Positions 21,026 through 29,734 of a stretch of 64,000 bases of DNA are shown here, one piece after another. Under the pieces are notes generated by a model. The model did no database searches. It saw only the letters and a list, made by a program, of their open reading frames with translations, and had not been told where the DNA came from. The stretch is from Acinetobacter bouvetii (GTDB lineage Bacteria > Pseudomonadota > Gammaproteobacteria > Pseudomonadales > Moraxellaceae): the NCBI RefSeq assembly GCF_902753875.1, contig NZ_CADDTS010000006.1:55705-119704 (forward strand). Reading direction: 5' to 3'. Position numbers and translations under genes: made by a program. Each line of letters starts with the position of its first letter. Position 1 is the first letter of the stretch.

Positions 21026-21379
21026 CGATAGTGCTCTTATTAAATAATCCAGCCACTATATAAATCAAAAATAATTTTAACAATCATTAACTTATAATGA
21101 TTTATGGTTTAAAAATCAATTTTATAGATATTCACTAAAATGCTTTAATATGCTTATAAATGAATAATGGGAAAAATCAAAAGACACTGCTTCTTTGAGT
21201 TTCTTCATGTTGTCTCCATATTTATTTGCTAAAAAGACGCTAGGGTTATAAGTTTTTATCATTTTGTAAAAAAGTGTGATCCAGTTCTACTTTTGTATTT
21301 TTTTATGTGGTTAAATGGTAGTCACACATAGGATTAAAAAAATATATAAAATTCCAGCACCAATAAGGGGGATGTGGAA
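21026..21379. other. Intergenic region between sbp copy 2 and the small secreted protein gene
   Basis: About 350 AT-rich bases between divergent genes. Apart from the possible 28-codon frame on the minus strand and a strong AAGGGGG ribosome-binding site at the right edge, I see no repeat, RNA gene or convincing hexamer pair. Confidence 0.5.
21122..21208 (-). CDS. Possible 28-residue leader peptide upstream of sbp copy 2
   Basis: A short open frame (MKKLKEAVSFDFSHYSFISI then eight more residues) with a good GGAG site six bases before its ATG. It ends about 96 bases upstream of sbp copy 2 on the same strand. It is rich in Ser and Phe, with no Cys run that would signal classic attenuation. It could be a real small peptide, a leader, or chance. 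Confidence 0.3.
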   Translation of the reverse strand: MKKLKEAVSFDFSHYSFISILKHFSEYL

Positions 21380-21679
21380 ATGCAATATACAAACTTGATT
21401 AAAGCGTTTAGCTTAAGTTTAACTTTAGGGTTTATGGCTCAATTTGGACATGCTGCGGCAATTAAAGCGACCGATAGCAAAATAATGGGGCCGGAAAAAT
21501 CTTCACTGATTGAAAAAGCATTGCTACAGCAGAAGAATGGTTCCAATACCTTACGTGCTGACAATGATTTAAAAGTACTGACTGAAATTAAAGTTGCACC
21601 GACTCAAAGCTTTTTTGCTGCTCAAAATCAGAAGTTTTCTCGTTTTGTACAAGCTTTGTTCCCGCAAAATAACTCTTAA
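21380..21679 (+). CDS. Small secreted protein of unknown function
   Basis: 99 residues from the ATG at 21380, eight bases after AAGGGGG; a GTG two codons earlier is too close to that site. An N-terminal signal peptide ends near GHA-AA. The mature part is about 75 residues, polar, with no cysteines and no family motif I recognise. Monocistronic, followed by two hairpins. Confidence 0.7.
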   Translation: MQYTNLIKAFSLSLTLGFMAQFGHAAAIKATDSKIMGPEKSSLIEKALLQQKNGSNTLRADNDLKVLTEIKVAPTQSFFAAQNQKFSRFVQALFPQNNS

Positions 21680-21700
21680 TTCCCGACCTAATTGTCCAGC

Positions 21701-21777
21701 GAACTTCTTACCCCTTTAGAAGTTCAAACCAAGCCTAATCATTTCAATGTTGAATTTAACATTAAGTGATTAGGCTT
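21701..21777 (+). terminator. Double hairpin/terminator before gltX
   Basis: GAACTTCT (21701-21708) pairs with AGAAGTTC (21718-21725). Then AAGCCTAATC (21731-21740) pairs with GATTAGGCTT (21768-21777) and runs into T5. The loop of the second holds a smaller AATGTT/AACATT stem. Confidence 0.75.
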
Positions 21778-21783
21778 TTTCGT

Positions 21784-21789
21784 TATAAT
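21784..21789 (+). promoter_or_regulatory. Candidate -10 of gltX
   Basis: A perfect TATAAT about 33 bases before the gltX ATG, immediately after the terminator. The -35 is poor (TTAAGT at about 16 bases). Confidence 0.5.
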
Positions 21790-21821
21790 AGCTTTCATTC
21801 ACATTCTGAAAAAAATTGGTT

Positions 21822-23330
21822 ATGACTGTTCGTACTCGTATTGCTCCTTCTCCTACCGGTTTTCCACACGTCGGTACTGCATATATTGCCCTGTTTAACT
21901 TATGTTTTGCCAAAAAACATGGCGGTGAGTTTATTCTTCGTATTGAAGATACAGACCAACTTCGCTCAACCCCTGAATCTGAAAAAATGATTTTAGATTC
22001 TCTGCGCTGGTTAGGCTTAAACTGGTCAGAAGGTCCTGATGTTGGTGGTCCTCACGCACCTTACCGCCAATCTGAGCGTATGGACATCTATAAACAATAT
22101 GCCTTGGAACTGGTAGAAAAAGGCCATGCCTTCTACTGCTTTGCAACAACGGAAGAGCTGGATCAAATGCGTGCGGAACAGCAAGCACGTGGTGAAACTC
22201 CTCGTTATGACGGTCGTGGCTTACTACTTTCTGAAGAGGAAGTACAACGTCGTTTGGCTGCGGGTGAAGCACATGTCATTCGTATGAAAGTGCCGGCTGA
22301 AGGCAGCTGCAAATTTAACGATATGCTCCGTGGTGAAGTGGAAATTCCATGGGCACAAGTCGACATGCAAATTCTGCTGAAAACTGATGGCTTACCGACT
22401 TACCACCTTGCAAACGTGGTTGATGACCATCTCATGCAAATTACCCATGTGATCCGTGGTGAAGAATGGATTCCGTCTGCACCGAAGCATCAGTTGCTTT
22501 ACAAATACTTTGGTTGGGATATGCCTGTGCTTTGCCACATGCCACTACTACGTAACCCGGATAAATCAAAACTGTCTAAGCGTAAGAACCCAACTTCAAT
22601 CAACTACTACAAAGACATCGGGGTTTTGCCTGAAGCATTATTGAACTACTTGGGTCGTATGGGTTGGTCAATGCCAGATGAACGTGAAAAATTCACTTTG
22701 GCAGAAATGATTGATCACTTTGACATTCAACGTGTATCACTCGGTGGCCCGATCTTTGATGTAGAGAAACTGAATTGGCTCAACGGTCAATGGATTAAAG
22801 CACTCTCTCCTGCTGAACTATTAAATACTTTATTGGCTTGGAAAGCAGACCGTCAAACATTAGAAGATATTGCCGCTGCGATTCAGCCACGTATTAACTT
22901 ATTGTCTGAAGCGGTGAATTGGGCCGGTTTTTATTTCAACCAGTTCCCGAGCATTAGCAAAGAACAGTTCGAAAGCAAAAAATTGTCTGAAGAACAGGTT
23001 CGTCAAAGCTTGCAGTTTGCCATTTGGCGTTTAGAAAGCCTGTTTACCTGGAATAACGACACCGTAAGCCAAACCTTAATGGATTTGGCCAACCAGATGG
23101 AAATTAAGCTGCGAGACTTTATGCCTACGTTCTTTATTGCCATTGCCGGCTCAACCAGTTCAACACCAGTCATGCAATCGATGGTCACTATTGGTCCTGA
23201 CTTAACATTTGCCCGCTTACGTCATGCGCTTGAAATTGTCGGCGGACCGAGCAAAAAAGAAACAAAAGTATGGGAAAAGCTCAACGAAAGCTTAAAATTG
23301 CCGAAAAATGATGCAGTTGATCAAGCATAA
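21822..23330 (+). CDS. gltX: Glutamyl-tRNA synthetase
   Basis: 502 residues from ATG 21822 ([13 protein letters not shown]); a TTG two codons earlier is less likely. This class I synthetase charges tRNA-Glu. The HIGH-type motif [13 protein letters not shown] is near 9-21, the KMSKS-type loop KLSKR at Lys250-Arg254, and [14 protein letters not shown] near 46. The anticodon-binding helical domain is at the C-terminus. A tRNA-Glu gene lies 165 bases downstream. Confidence 0.97.
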   Translation: MTVRTRIAPSPTGFPHVGTAYIALFNLCFAKKHGGEFILRIEDTDQLRSTPESEKMILDSLRWLGLNWSEGPDVGGPHAPYRQSERMDIYKQYALELVEKGHAFYCFATTEELDQMRAEQQARGETPRYDGRGLLLSEEEVQRRLAAGEAHVIRMKVPAEGSCKFNDMLRGEVEIPWAQVDMQILLKTDGLPTYHLANVVDDHLMQITHVIRGEEWIPSAPKHQLLYKYFGWDMPVLCHMPLLRNPDKSKLSKRKNPTSINYYKDIGVLPEALLNYLGRMGWSMPDEREKFTLAEMIDHFDIQRVSLGGPIFDVEKLNWLNGQWIKALSPAELLNTLLAWKADRQTLEDIAAAIQPRINLLSEAVNWAGFYFNQFPSISKEQFESKKLSEEQVRQSLQFAIWRLESLFTWNNDTVSQTLMDLANQMEIKLRDFMPTFFIAIAGSTSSTPVMQSMVTIGPDLTFARLRHALEIVGGPSKKETKVWEKLNESLKLPKNDAVDQA

Positions 23331-23342
23331 TTGATTTTATAG

Positions 23343-23371
23343 TTGACGTGTGAGTGCAATCCCCCTAATAT
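23343..23371 (+). promoter_or_regulatory. tRNA-Ala/tRNA-Glu promoter overlapped by a 13-base dyad
   Basis: TTGACG (23343-23348) and TAATAT (23366-23371) at 17 bases, followed by a GC-rich discriminator and the tRNA 16 bases later. The sequence 23348-23360 (GTGTGAGTGCAAT) and 23370-23382 (ATTGCGCTCACAC) form a 13-base inverted repeat with one G-T pair. The dyad covers the spacer and flanks the -10. Confidence 0.75.
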
Positions 23372-23387
23372 TGCGCTCACACAAACT

Positions 23388-23463
23388 GGGGTCATAGCTC
23401 AGTTGGTAGAGCGCTACAATGGCATTGTAGAGGTCAGGAGTTCGATCCTCCTTGACTCCACCA
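23388..23463 (+). tRNA. tRNA-Ala (GGC)
   Basis: Full cloverleaf: acceptor GGGGTCA pairs with TGACTCC, D arm GCTC/GAGC, anticodon stem CTACA/TGTAG around ATGGCAT (anticodon GGC), T arm AGGAG/CTCCT with TTCGATC, then A and encoded CCA. Confidence 0.97.
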
Positions 23464-23495
23464 AGTTTTTTGTTTTACCTGTGTTTGCCTCATAA

Positions 23496-23571
23496 GTCCC
23501 TATCGTCTAGAGGCCTAGGACATCGCCCTTTCACGGCGGTAACCGGGGTTCGAATCCCCGTAGGGACGCCA
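23496..23571 (+). tRNA. tRNA-Glu (TTC)
   Basis: Acceptor GTCCCTA pairs with TAGGGAC, then G and encoded CCA. The anticodon loop contains CTTTCAC (anticodon TTC) and the T loop is TTCGAAT. It sits 32 bases after tRNA-Ala, so both are probably one transcript from the promoter at 23343. Confidence 0.97.
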
Positions 23572-23576
23572 AATTC

Positions 23577-23609
23577 AAAAAAGCCACTAAGTTATTTAGT
23601 GGCTTTTTT
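23577..23609 (+). terminator. Terminator after tRNA-Ala/tRNA-Glu
   Basis: GCCACTAA pairs with TTAGTGGC, preceded by A6 and followed by T6. Confidence 0.9.
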
Positions 23610-23708
23610 ATTGCCTAAATTTTCATTCAAGCTATTTTAATCTTGTGTTTTTTGCTTTCTATCTCATTCCGATTAAAATAAGCCATAGATTAGAATTGTG
23701 GAGTTGCA

Positions 23709-24050
23709 ATGCAATATCGTTGCCCAAAATGCCAAAGCCCTAAAATTATGCCCGTTGCTCAAGCAGGAAGCCCCGCTGCGCGACCTGTGGTACCTAAAAG
23801 TCTGGTCTTTTTAATTCCAGCCGTTTTTATCCTGTTGCTTTTAGTCTTGATTAGCATTGCCATGTGGATTTTCGGTGATGGTGCTGGCACTACCCTTCAA
23901 ACTGCGACCGTGGTTGTGTTTGTCATCTGCTTGATTGCAGGCTTTATGTTTTACCGCGACCTTCCTGACTTTAAAATTTCCATGCAAGGCTTTATGCAAT
24001 CCCAAAAGAAATGGAAATGTCGTGAATGCAATCACGAGTGGGAAATCTAA
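23709..24050 (+). CDS. Zinc-ribbon membrane protein of unknown function
   Basis: 113 residues with a GGAG site before the ATG. An N-terminal knuckle CPKC (MQYRCPKC) and a C-terminal knuckle CREC (KWKCRECNHEWEI) could together bind one zinc. Between them are two membrane helices (about 35-57 and 66-85). Such split ribbon-membrane proteins are widespread but uncharacterised. Function unknown. Confidence 0.7.
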   Translation: MQYRCPKCQSPKIMPVAQAGSPAARPVVPKSLVFLIPAVFILLLLVLISIAMWIFGDGAGTTLQTATVVVFVICLIAGFMFYRDLPDFKISMQGFMQSQKKWKCRECNHEWEI

Positions 24051-24099
24051 AAGTCTTTATATTTGTCATCTCCATTTCACATCAGCTACAGGCTTAACC

Positions 24100-25056
24100 C
24101 TAGTGCTGGTGTAAATCATGCTCATGATGTAAATGCTTCCCTTCATCTCCATGAGCATGGCTGTGTGAATGCGCTATACATTCATCATTTTCTATCTGTA
24201 GCGTCATTTCAGTAATGCCATGCTCATGGCTGAGCATTTCCAAAGCTTCACGATAAAGCTGGTTATGATCGGCCTGTGGTGCATATAAATGTACGGTCAG
24301 ATGAATATTCTTGGAGCTAATTGCCCATACCTTCAATTGATGAATACTTTCAACATCTTTTAAGTTCAAAAGATCTTGACGTAATTTTTCAATATCAATT
24401 TCCTCTGGTACACCTTCCAGCAGTATATTGATACTCTGTTTCAGCAAGACCCAAGTGCGCGGCAATACCCACACCCCAATCAGTACTGCAATTAAGGTAT
24501 CAACCCACATCCAACCAGTGAAATAAATAATCGCTGCGCCAATAATCACCCCTACTGATCCCAAAGCATCACTCAATACTTCCAGATAAGCGCCTTTTAC
24601 ATTCAAGCTTTGCTCAGAGCTGGAAAATAAGATGCGCATTGAAATCAGGTTAATTAGCAGCCCGATTACAGCAACAATGAGCATACCGATGCTTTGAATT
24701 TGAGGCGGTGTAGAAAAACGCTGATAGGCTTCATATAAAATATAAATGGCCACGATAAAAAGCATGGAGGCATTAAACAGGGCAGCTAAAATTTCAAAAC
24801 GTTGATAGCCAAAAGTCCGCTTATTATCCGCAGGCATTTTCCCAATTTTAATCGCTACTAAAGCAATGGCTAAGGCAGCTGCATCGGTAAACATATGTGC
24901 AGCATCTGAAAGCAAGGCTAAACTTTGAGTAATAAAGCCAGCAACCACCTCAATGATTAAAAAAATCGTGGTGAGCATCAGAGCAAAAGTGAGCTTTTTG
25001 ATATTGGCTTCAGTCACAACCGCATGACTATGATCATGACCATGATGTTCACTCAT
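24100..25056 (-). CDS. CDF family cation (zinc-type) efflux transporter
   Basis: 318 residues. The N-terminus (EHHGHDHSH) and C-terminus (HSHSHAHGDEGKHLHHEHD) are His-rich. Six membrane helices carry the metal motifs of the family: SDAAHMFTDA in helix II and EVLSDALGS in helix V. A cytoplasmic dimer domain follows. It resembles CzcD/ZitB, which export Zn2+ in exchange for protons. No regulator is adjacent; single-gene unit. Confidence 0.9.
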   Translation of the reverse strand: MSEHHGHDHSHAVVTEANIKKLTFALMLTTIFLIIEVVAGFITQSLALLSDAAHMFTDAAALAIALVAIKIGKMPADNKRTFGYQRFEILAALFNASMLFIVAIYILYEAYQRFSTPPQIQSIGMLIVAVIGLLINLISMRILFSSSEQSLNVKGAYLEVLSDALGSVGVIIGAAIIYFTGWMWVDTLIAVLIGVWVLPRTWVLLKQSINILLEGVPEEIDIEKLRQDLLNLKDVESIHQLKVWAISSKNIHLTVHLYAPQADHNQLYREALEMLSHEHGITEMTLQIENDECIAHSHSHAHGDEGKHLHHEHDLHQH

Positions 25057-25160
25057 TGCTGGCTCCTGTTATATCCAAAGATTTTGCATTGATTGTTTTA
25101 AAGCATAGCAATCAATCATCGAGTTATAAAATTACGTTTTTCGAATTTATTATCAAAACA

Positions 25161-25188
25161 AAAAAACCAGCCCGCAGGCTGGTTTTTT
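25161..25188 (-). terminator. Terminator after ettA
   Basis: AAAAAACCAGCC pairs with GGCTGGTTTTTT around CGCA, just downstream of ettA on the minus strand. Confidence 0.9.
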
Positions 25189-25208
25189 ATTCACATTAAA
25201 ATCAGCAA

Positions 25209-26870
25209 TTAACTGCCAATTTTTTTGTATTTAGTACGTTTTTGCACAGCTGCATCACCTAAACGTGCCAAACGATATGCTTCATATTCAGCATAGTTAC
25301 CTTCATAGAATTCAGGCTGTTCGTTCTCAAATGACAAGATATGCGTTGCAATACGGTCTAGGAACCAACGGTCATGCGATACCACCATCACTGTACCCGG
25401 GAATACCAAAATGGCATCCTCAAGTGCACGTAAGGTTTCGATATCCAAGTCGTTCGATGGTTCATCGAGTAAGATCACGTTAGCGCCCATTTGCAGAATT
25501 TTCGCAAGTTGTAGACGGTTACGCTCACCACCAGATAACTCACCAACACGTTTTTGCTGATCTTGACCTTTAAAGTTAAAGCGACCGATATAAGCACGTG
25601 ATGCGATTTCATAGTCACCGATACGCAAGATATCTAAACCGCCAGAAACTTCTTCCCAAACAGTTTTATTGTTATCTAAAGTGTCACGGATCTGACCCAC
25701 ATAAGCCACTTTAACCGATTCACCTAAGGTCACGGTACCAGTATCCGGTTGTTGTTCGCCAGTCATCATACGGAATAAGGTTGTTTTACCCGCACCGTTT
25801 GGACCAACAATACCGACAATCGCTGTTGCTGGCACAGTGAAGGTCAAATCTTTATACAGCAAGCGACCATCAAACGATTTGCTGATGCCTTCAACTTCTA
25901 CAACCTTGTTACCTAAACGTGGACCAGGTGGAATGTAGATTTCAGAGGTTTCATTACGCTGTTGGAACTCACGTGAGTTAAGCTCTTCAAAACGCTCCAT
26001 ACGCGCTTTGTTTTTCTTTTGCTGGCCTTTGGCATTTGAGCGAACCCATTCAAGTTCTTTTTTCAATGCCTTAGCAAAAGATTCTTCTTGTTTATTTTCC
26101 TGCTCTAAACGGGCATTCTTTTGTTCCAACCAAGAAGAATAGTTACCTTGGTAAGGAATACCATGGCCACGGTCAAGCTCCAAAATCCACTCTGCAACGT
26201 TATCCAAGAAATAACGGTCATGGGTAATCGCAACGATGGTACCCGGGAAGTCTTTCAAGAAACGTTCTAACCAAGATACAGATTCTGCATCCAAATGGTT
26301 CGTCGGTTCATCAAGAAGTAACATGTCCGGCTTAGACAGCAATAAACGGCACAGTGCAACACGACGGCGTTCACCACCTGAAAGCAAGGTGACATCTGCA
26401 TCCCAAGCTGGAAGGTTTAACGCAGCCGCAGCTTGATCCATTTGGTTGACAATGTTGTGTGCATCCCAAGAATGGATAATTGCTTCTAACTTCTCTTGCT
26501 CTTTTGCAAGTGCATCAAAGTCAGCATCTTCAGCTGCATATTCAGCGAAAACTTCATCTAAACGTGCAAGTGCATCAAGTGGTTCACGTAAGCCATCTTC
26601 AACGTTACCACGAACATCTTTTGCTGGGTCAAGTGGTGGTTCCTGCTCAAGGTAGCCGATTTTAATACCCGGTTGAGCACGCGCTTCACCTGAGAAATCT
26701 TTATCTACGCCAGCCATAATACGAAGCAAGGTTGATTTACCTGCACCGTTTAAACCAAGCACACCAATTTTTGCACCTGGAAAGAATGATAAAGAGATGT
26801 CTTTCAAGATTTCGCGCTTAGGCGGAACCATCTTAGACACACGGTTCATCGTGTAAATATATTGGGCCAC
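25209..26870 (-). CDS. ettA: Energy-dependent translational throttle ABC-F protein
   Basis: 553 residues starting at GTG 26868-26870 (AQYIYTMNRVSKMVPPKR), with GGAG upstream. A longer open frame to 26945 overlaps the promoter and lacks family similarity, so it is rejected. Two ATPase domains: Walker A GLNGAGKST and GPNGAGKTT, signatures LSGGERRR and LSGGERNR, Walker B MLLLDEP and VILLDEP. A charged linker arm sits between them. ABC-F proteins bind the ribosomal E site; EttA gates the first elongation step according to ATP/ADP. Confidence 0.95.
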   Translation of the reverse strand: MAQYIYTMNRVSKMVPPKREILKDISLSFFPGAKIGVLGLNGAGKSTLLRIMAGVDKDFSGEARAQPGIKIGYLEQEPPLDPAKDVRGNVEDGLREPLDALARLDEVFAEYAAEDADFDALAKEQEKLEAIIHSWDAHNIVNQMDQAAAALNLPAWDADVTLLSGGERRRVALCRLLLSKPDMLLLDEPTNHLDAESVSWLERFLKDFPGTIVAITHDRYFLDNVAEWILELDRGHGIPYQGNYSSWLEQKNARLEQENKQEESFAKALKKELEWVRSNAKGQQKKNKARMERFEELNSREFQQRNETSEIYIPPGPRLGNKVVEVEGISKSFDGRLLYKDLTFTVPATAIVGIVGPNGAGKTTLFRMMTGEQQPDTGTVTLGESVKVAYVGQIRDTLDNNKTVWEEVSGGLDILRIGDYEIASRAYIGRFNFKGQDQQKRVGELSGGERNRLQLAKILQMGANVILLDEPSNDLDIETLRALEDAILVFPGTVMVVSHDRWFLDRIATHILSFENEQPEFYEGNYAEYEAYRLARLGDAAVQKRTKYKKIGS

Positions 26871-26943
26871 GTAGGACTCCTCTATAGAAAAAGCAACATT
26901 CGCAAGCGAACGACAGCCGCAGGCGAACAGATATTTGGCGGGC

Positions 26944-26949
26944 ATTATA
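26944..26949 (-). promoter_or_regulatory. Candidate -10 of ettA and structured leader
   Basis: TATAAT on the minus strand about 74 bases before the GTG start. The leader is unusually GC-rich for this genome and has small stems, such as TTCGC/GCGAA at about 26900-26911. The -35 is not clear. Confidence 0.45.
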
Positions 26950-27027
26950 CGATGAATGTGCCAAAAAAATAAGATATAGCTTTCATCCTCAATAGATTGT
27001 TACAACTAAAGACGAGTTTATTTTTTA

Positions 27028-27051
27028 AACATGATTTTGCAAACTCATGTT
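27028..27051. promoter_or_regulatory. Inverted repeat upstream of metY
   Basis: AACATGA and TCATGTT are separated by 10 bases in the gap between divergent ettA and metY. The shape fits the T-N11-A pattern of LysR-type regulators such as MetR or CysB; that link is inferred. Confidence 0.35.
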
Positions 27052-27138
27052 GCCGCAGTTTTGCTGAAAATCTTTTAGCTTTATAAATAAATAAGATATT
27101 CATGTCTATAAATATGCGGTTTTATTAATATTCATAAA

Positions 27139-27147
27139 TGCTATATT
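27139..27147 (+). promoter_or_regulatory. Candidate extended -10 of metY
   Basis: TGCTATATT (extended -10) about 33 bases before the metY ATG; the -35 is weak. I see no SAM riboswitch-like structure in the leader. Confidence 0.4.
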
Positions 27148-27179
27148 GATGAAAATTAACTCACGAAGATGACGTAAAC

Positions 27180-28457
27180 ATGACTTATAAAGATGAAACA
27201 TTGGCCATTCATGCCGGCTATAGCCCGGAGCCGACTACAAAAGCTGTCGCAGTACCTATTTATCAGACCACATCTTATGCCTTTGACAACACTCAACATG
27301 GGGCTGATCTCTTCGATTTAAAGGTTCAGGGCAATATCTATACCCGAATTATGAACCCGACCACCGCAGTTTTAGAGCAACGTCTGGCGGCGCTCGAAGG
27401 CGGCATTGGGGCTTTGGCGCTCGCATCTGGCATGTCAGCCATTACCTACGCCATTCAAACCATTGCCGAAGCTGGTGACAATATTGCTTCAGTGTCCACC
27501 TTATATGGCGGTACCTATAATCTGTTTGCTCACACTTTGCCTAAACAGGGCATTGAAGTGCGTTTCTTCGATTATCAAAATCCGGAAGCCTTACGAGGCT
27601 TAATTGATGACAAAACCAAACTGGTATTTGTCGAATCGATTGGTAATCCACTGGGCAATATTATTGACCTCGAAGCCATTTCCAAAATTGCCCATGAATA
27701 TGGGGTACCAGTGATTGTCGACAACACTGTTGCCACCCCTGCACTGCTCAAACCTTTTGAACATGGGGCCGACATTGTGGTGCATTCCCTGACCAAATAT
27801 ATTGGCGGACATGGTAATTCCATTGGCGGTGCAATTGTTGACAGCGGTAAATTTCCCTGGGGCCAATATCCTGAGCGCTTTAAAGTCTTGAATACGCCTG
27901 ATCCAAGTTATCATGGGGTCAATTATGTAGAAGCTTTGGGTGCTGCAGCGTATATCGCACGTGCCCGTGTCGTACCGCTACGCAATACCGGCGCAGCCAT
28001 TAGTCCACTGAGTGTTTTTCTGATCCTGCAAGGTCTGGAAACTTTAAGTCTACGTATGGAACGCCACACCGAAAATGCGCAAAAGGTAGCCGAATATTTA
28101 CAGCAGCACCCCAAAGTCCAATGGGTCAATTATGCCGGACTCAAAGACCACCCTCAGCATGCTTTGGCACAAAAATATGTGAAAGGTAAACCATCTGCCA
28201 TCCTGTCTTTTGGCGTGCAAGATGGCCGGGAAGGCGGAACCCGTTTTATTGATGCCCTACAGCTCTTCACCCGACTGGTGAATATTGGGGATGCTAAAAG
28301 TCTGGCTTGCCACCCTGCCACCACCACCCACCGTCAATTGAATGAGGAAGAACTCAAATCTGCAGGAGTCAGTGTAGATATGGTCCGTTTATCCGTGGGG
28401 ATTGAACATATAGATGATTTGATTGCTGACTTGGAACAAGCGCTGGCTCAAGTTTAA
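27180..28457 (+). CDS. metY: O-acetylhomoserine sulfhydrylase
   Basis: 425 residues, a PLP enzyme of the Cys/Met metabolism family. It makes homocysteine from O-acetylhomoserine and sulfide. The N-terminal ETLAIHAGY and TTSYAFDNTQHGADLF, the IYTRIMNPT phosphate-binding region and the PLP lysine Lys206 in HSLTKYIGGHG are all in place. The 425-residue length and extra insertions separate it from cystathionine-forming MetB/MetC enzymes (about 390). With the nearby sbp copies it makes this a sulfur-themed neighbourhood, though the genes are not in one operon. Confidence 0.93.
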   Translation: MTYKDETLAIHAGYSPEPTTKAVAVPIYQTTSYAFDNTQHGADLFDLKVQGNIYTRIMNPTTAVLEQRLAALEGGIGALALASGMSAITYAIQTIAEAGDNIASVSTLYGGTYNLFAHTLPKQGIEVRFFDYQNPEALRGLIDDKTKLVFVESIGNPLGNIIDLEAISKIAHEYGVPVIVDNTVATPALLKPFEHGADIVVHSLTKYIGGHGNSIGGAIVDSGKFPWGQYPERFKVLNTPDPSYHGVNYVEALGAAAYIARARVVPLRNTGAAISPLSVFLILQGLETLSLRMERHTENAQKVAEYLQQHPKVQWVNYAGLKDHPQHALAQKYVKGKPSAILSFGVQDGREGGTRFIDALQLFTRLVNIGDAKSLACHPATTTHRQLNEEELKSAGVSVDMVRLSVGIEHIDDLIADLEQALAQV

Positions 28458-28482
28458 ATCTTTTATATTTCAATACATTTCA

Positions 28483-28522
28483 GCCTTCTTCCCGATGCGA
28501 AGAAGGCTTGAGAGGAGCCTTC
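28483..28522 (+). terminator. Overlapping hairpins after metY
   Basis: GCCTTCTTC (28483-28491) pairs with GAAGAAGGC (28499-28507). The right arm can instead pair as GAAGGCT (28502-28508) with AGCCTTC (28516-28522), which runs into a U-rich stretch. Two mutually exclusive stems are possible; the second is more terminator-like. Confidence 0.5.
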
Positions 28523-28763
28523 ATCTTTCTTGTTATTTCTCTTGGTTTTATTTTAAATTCATGGTAAAAATCAAATTACAGGTAGAACAATAATAGAGCA
28601 AATACTCTAATTATATTTGTAAATTCAACAACTTATCTATAGCTTTTTTTTAAACATCCGCTATTATTGACTACTCCAGAATAGCTCAAATTCCCCAATA
28701 TTTTGAGCCCTAGAATCAATTAAAAAAACATAATCTAGAATTTCATTAAGCCAGGAAAATATT
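28523..28763. other. Intergenic region upstream of acr1
   Basis: AT-rich. It contains a 7-base inverted repeat, GCTCAAA (28684-28690) and TTTGAGC (28702-28708), a possible operator. No clear promoter hexamers or RNA gene. Confidence 0.4.
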
Positions 28764-29651
28764 GTGAATTCAAAACTAGAGAAACTTTTTCAGAATCGAG
28801 TTAACGGAAAAATCGTCTTAATCACTGGTGCATCTAGTGGTATCGGTTTGACTGTTGCACATAGGCTTGCCGATGCCGGTGCTCATGTTCTGCTCGTGGC
28901 TCGCACCAAAGACACACTCGATCAAGTCAAACAAGAAATTGAAGCCAAAGGCGGAAAAGCCTCCGTTTTTCCATGTGATTTAAATGACATGGAATCTATT
29001 GATGAAGTATCAAAACAAATTTTAGCCTCTGTCGATCATATTGATATCCTGATTAACAATGCAGGGCGTTCAATTCGTCGTGCAGTGCATGAATCAACCG
29101 ATCGTTTCCATGATTTTGAACGTACCATGCAGCTGAATTACTTCGGTGCCATTCGTTTGGTCATGAATATCCTGCCGCAAATGATGGTACGTCGTGATGG
29201 TCATATCATTAACATCAGCTCGATTGGTGTATTGGCCAATGCAACACGCTTCTCGGCTTATGTCGCATCTAAAGCAGCACTAGATGCCTTTAGCCGCTGT
29301 CTTTCTGCTGAAGTGCATTCACATAAAATTGCCATTACTTCAGTCTATATGCCGTTGGTACGCACCCCGATGATTGCGCCAACCAAAATTTATAAATATG
29401 TGCCCACCTTATCTCCTGAGCAGGCATCAGATTTAATTGCCTATGCAATTGTCAAACGTCCGAAGAAAGTAGCGACCAACCTTGGACGACTGGCTTCAAT
29501 CACCTATTCGATTGCACCAGACATTAATAACAAATTGATGTCAATTGGTTATAACCTGTTCCCAAGTTCTTCTGCTTCGGTAGGTCAGCCACAAAAACTG
29601 AATTGGGTGCAAAAAGCGTATGCACGTTTGTTCCCAGGTGAACATTGGTAA
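28764..29651 (+). CDS. acr1: Fatty acyl-CoA reductase, Acr1 type
   Basis: 295 residues, a short-chain dehydrogenase/reductase fold with TGASSGIG (about 21-28) for NADPH, NNAG (about 97-100), a catalytic Ser in NISSIG and YxxxK in SAYVASKAAL. The whole length and the C-terminus YARLFPGEHW match what I know of Acinetobacter Acr1, which reduces long-chain acyl-CoA to aldehyde for wax ester synthesis. A start at GTG 28764 fits family length. Monocistronic, ended by a strong terminator. Confidence 0.88.
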   Translation: MNSKLEKLFQNRVNGKIVLITGASSGIGLTVAHRLADAGAHVLLVARTKDTLDQVKQEIEAKGGKASVFPCDLNDMESIDEVSKQILASVDHIDILINNAGRSIRRAVHESTDRFHDFERTMQLNYFGAIRLVMNILPQMMVRRDGHIINISSIGVLANATRFSAYVASKAALDAFSRCLSAEVHSHKIAITSVYMPLVRTPMIAPTKIYKYVPTLSPEQASDLIAYAIVKRPKKVATNLGRLASITYSIAPDINNKLMSIGYNLFPSSSASVGQPQKLNWVQKAYARLFPGEHW

Positions 29652-29669
29652 GATTATGCAATACGAAAG

Positions 29670-29692
29670 CCAGTCAATAGACTGGTTTTTTT
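29670..29692 (+). terminator. Terminator after acr1
   Basis: CCAGTC pairs with GACTGG around AATA, then T7. Confidence 0.88.
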
Positions 29693-29734
29693 ATGCTATA
29701 AACATCCTTAACTTTTTTTTGCTTTTAGATTTTT

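Noticed and set aside
23452..23640. 62-codon frame crossing the tRNA-Glu gene
   Set aside because: It runs across the tRNA-Ala end, tRNA-Glu and the terminator; not a protein gene.
26946..27179. SAM riboswitch upstream of metY
   Set aside because: No conserved stem pattern or terminator pair seen; only a short dyad.
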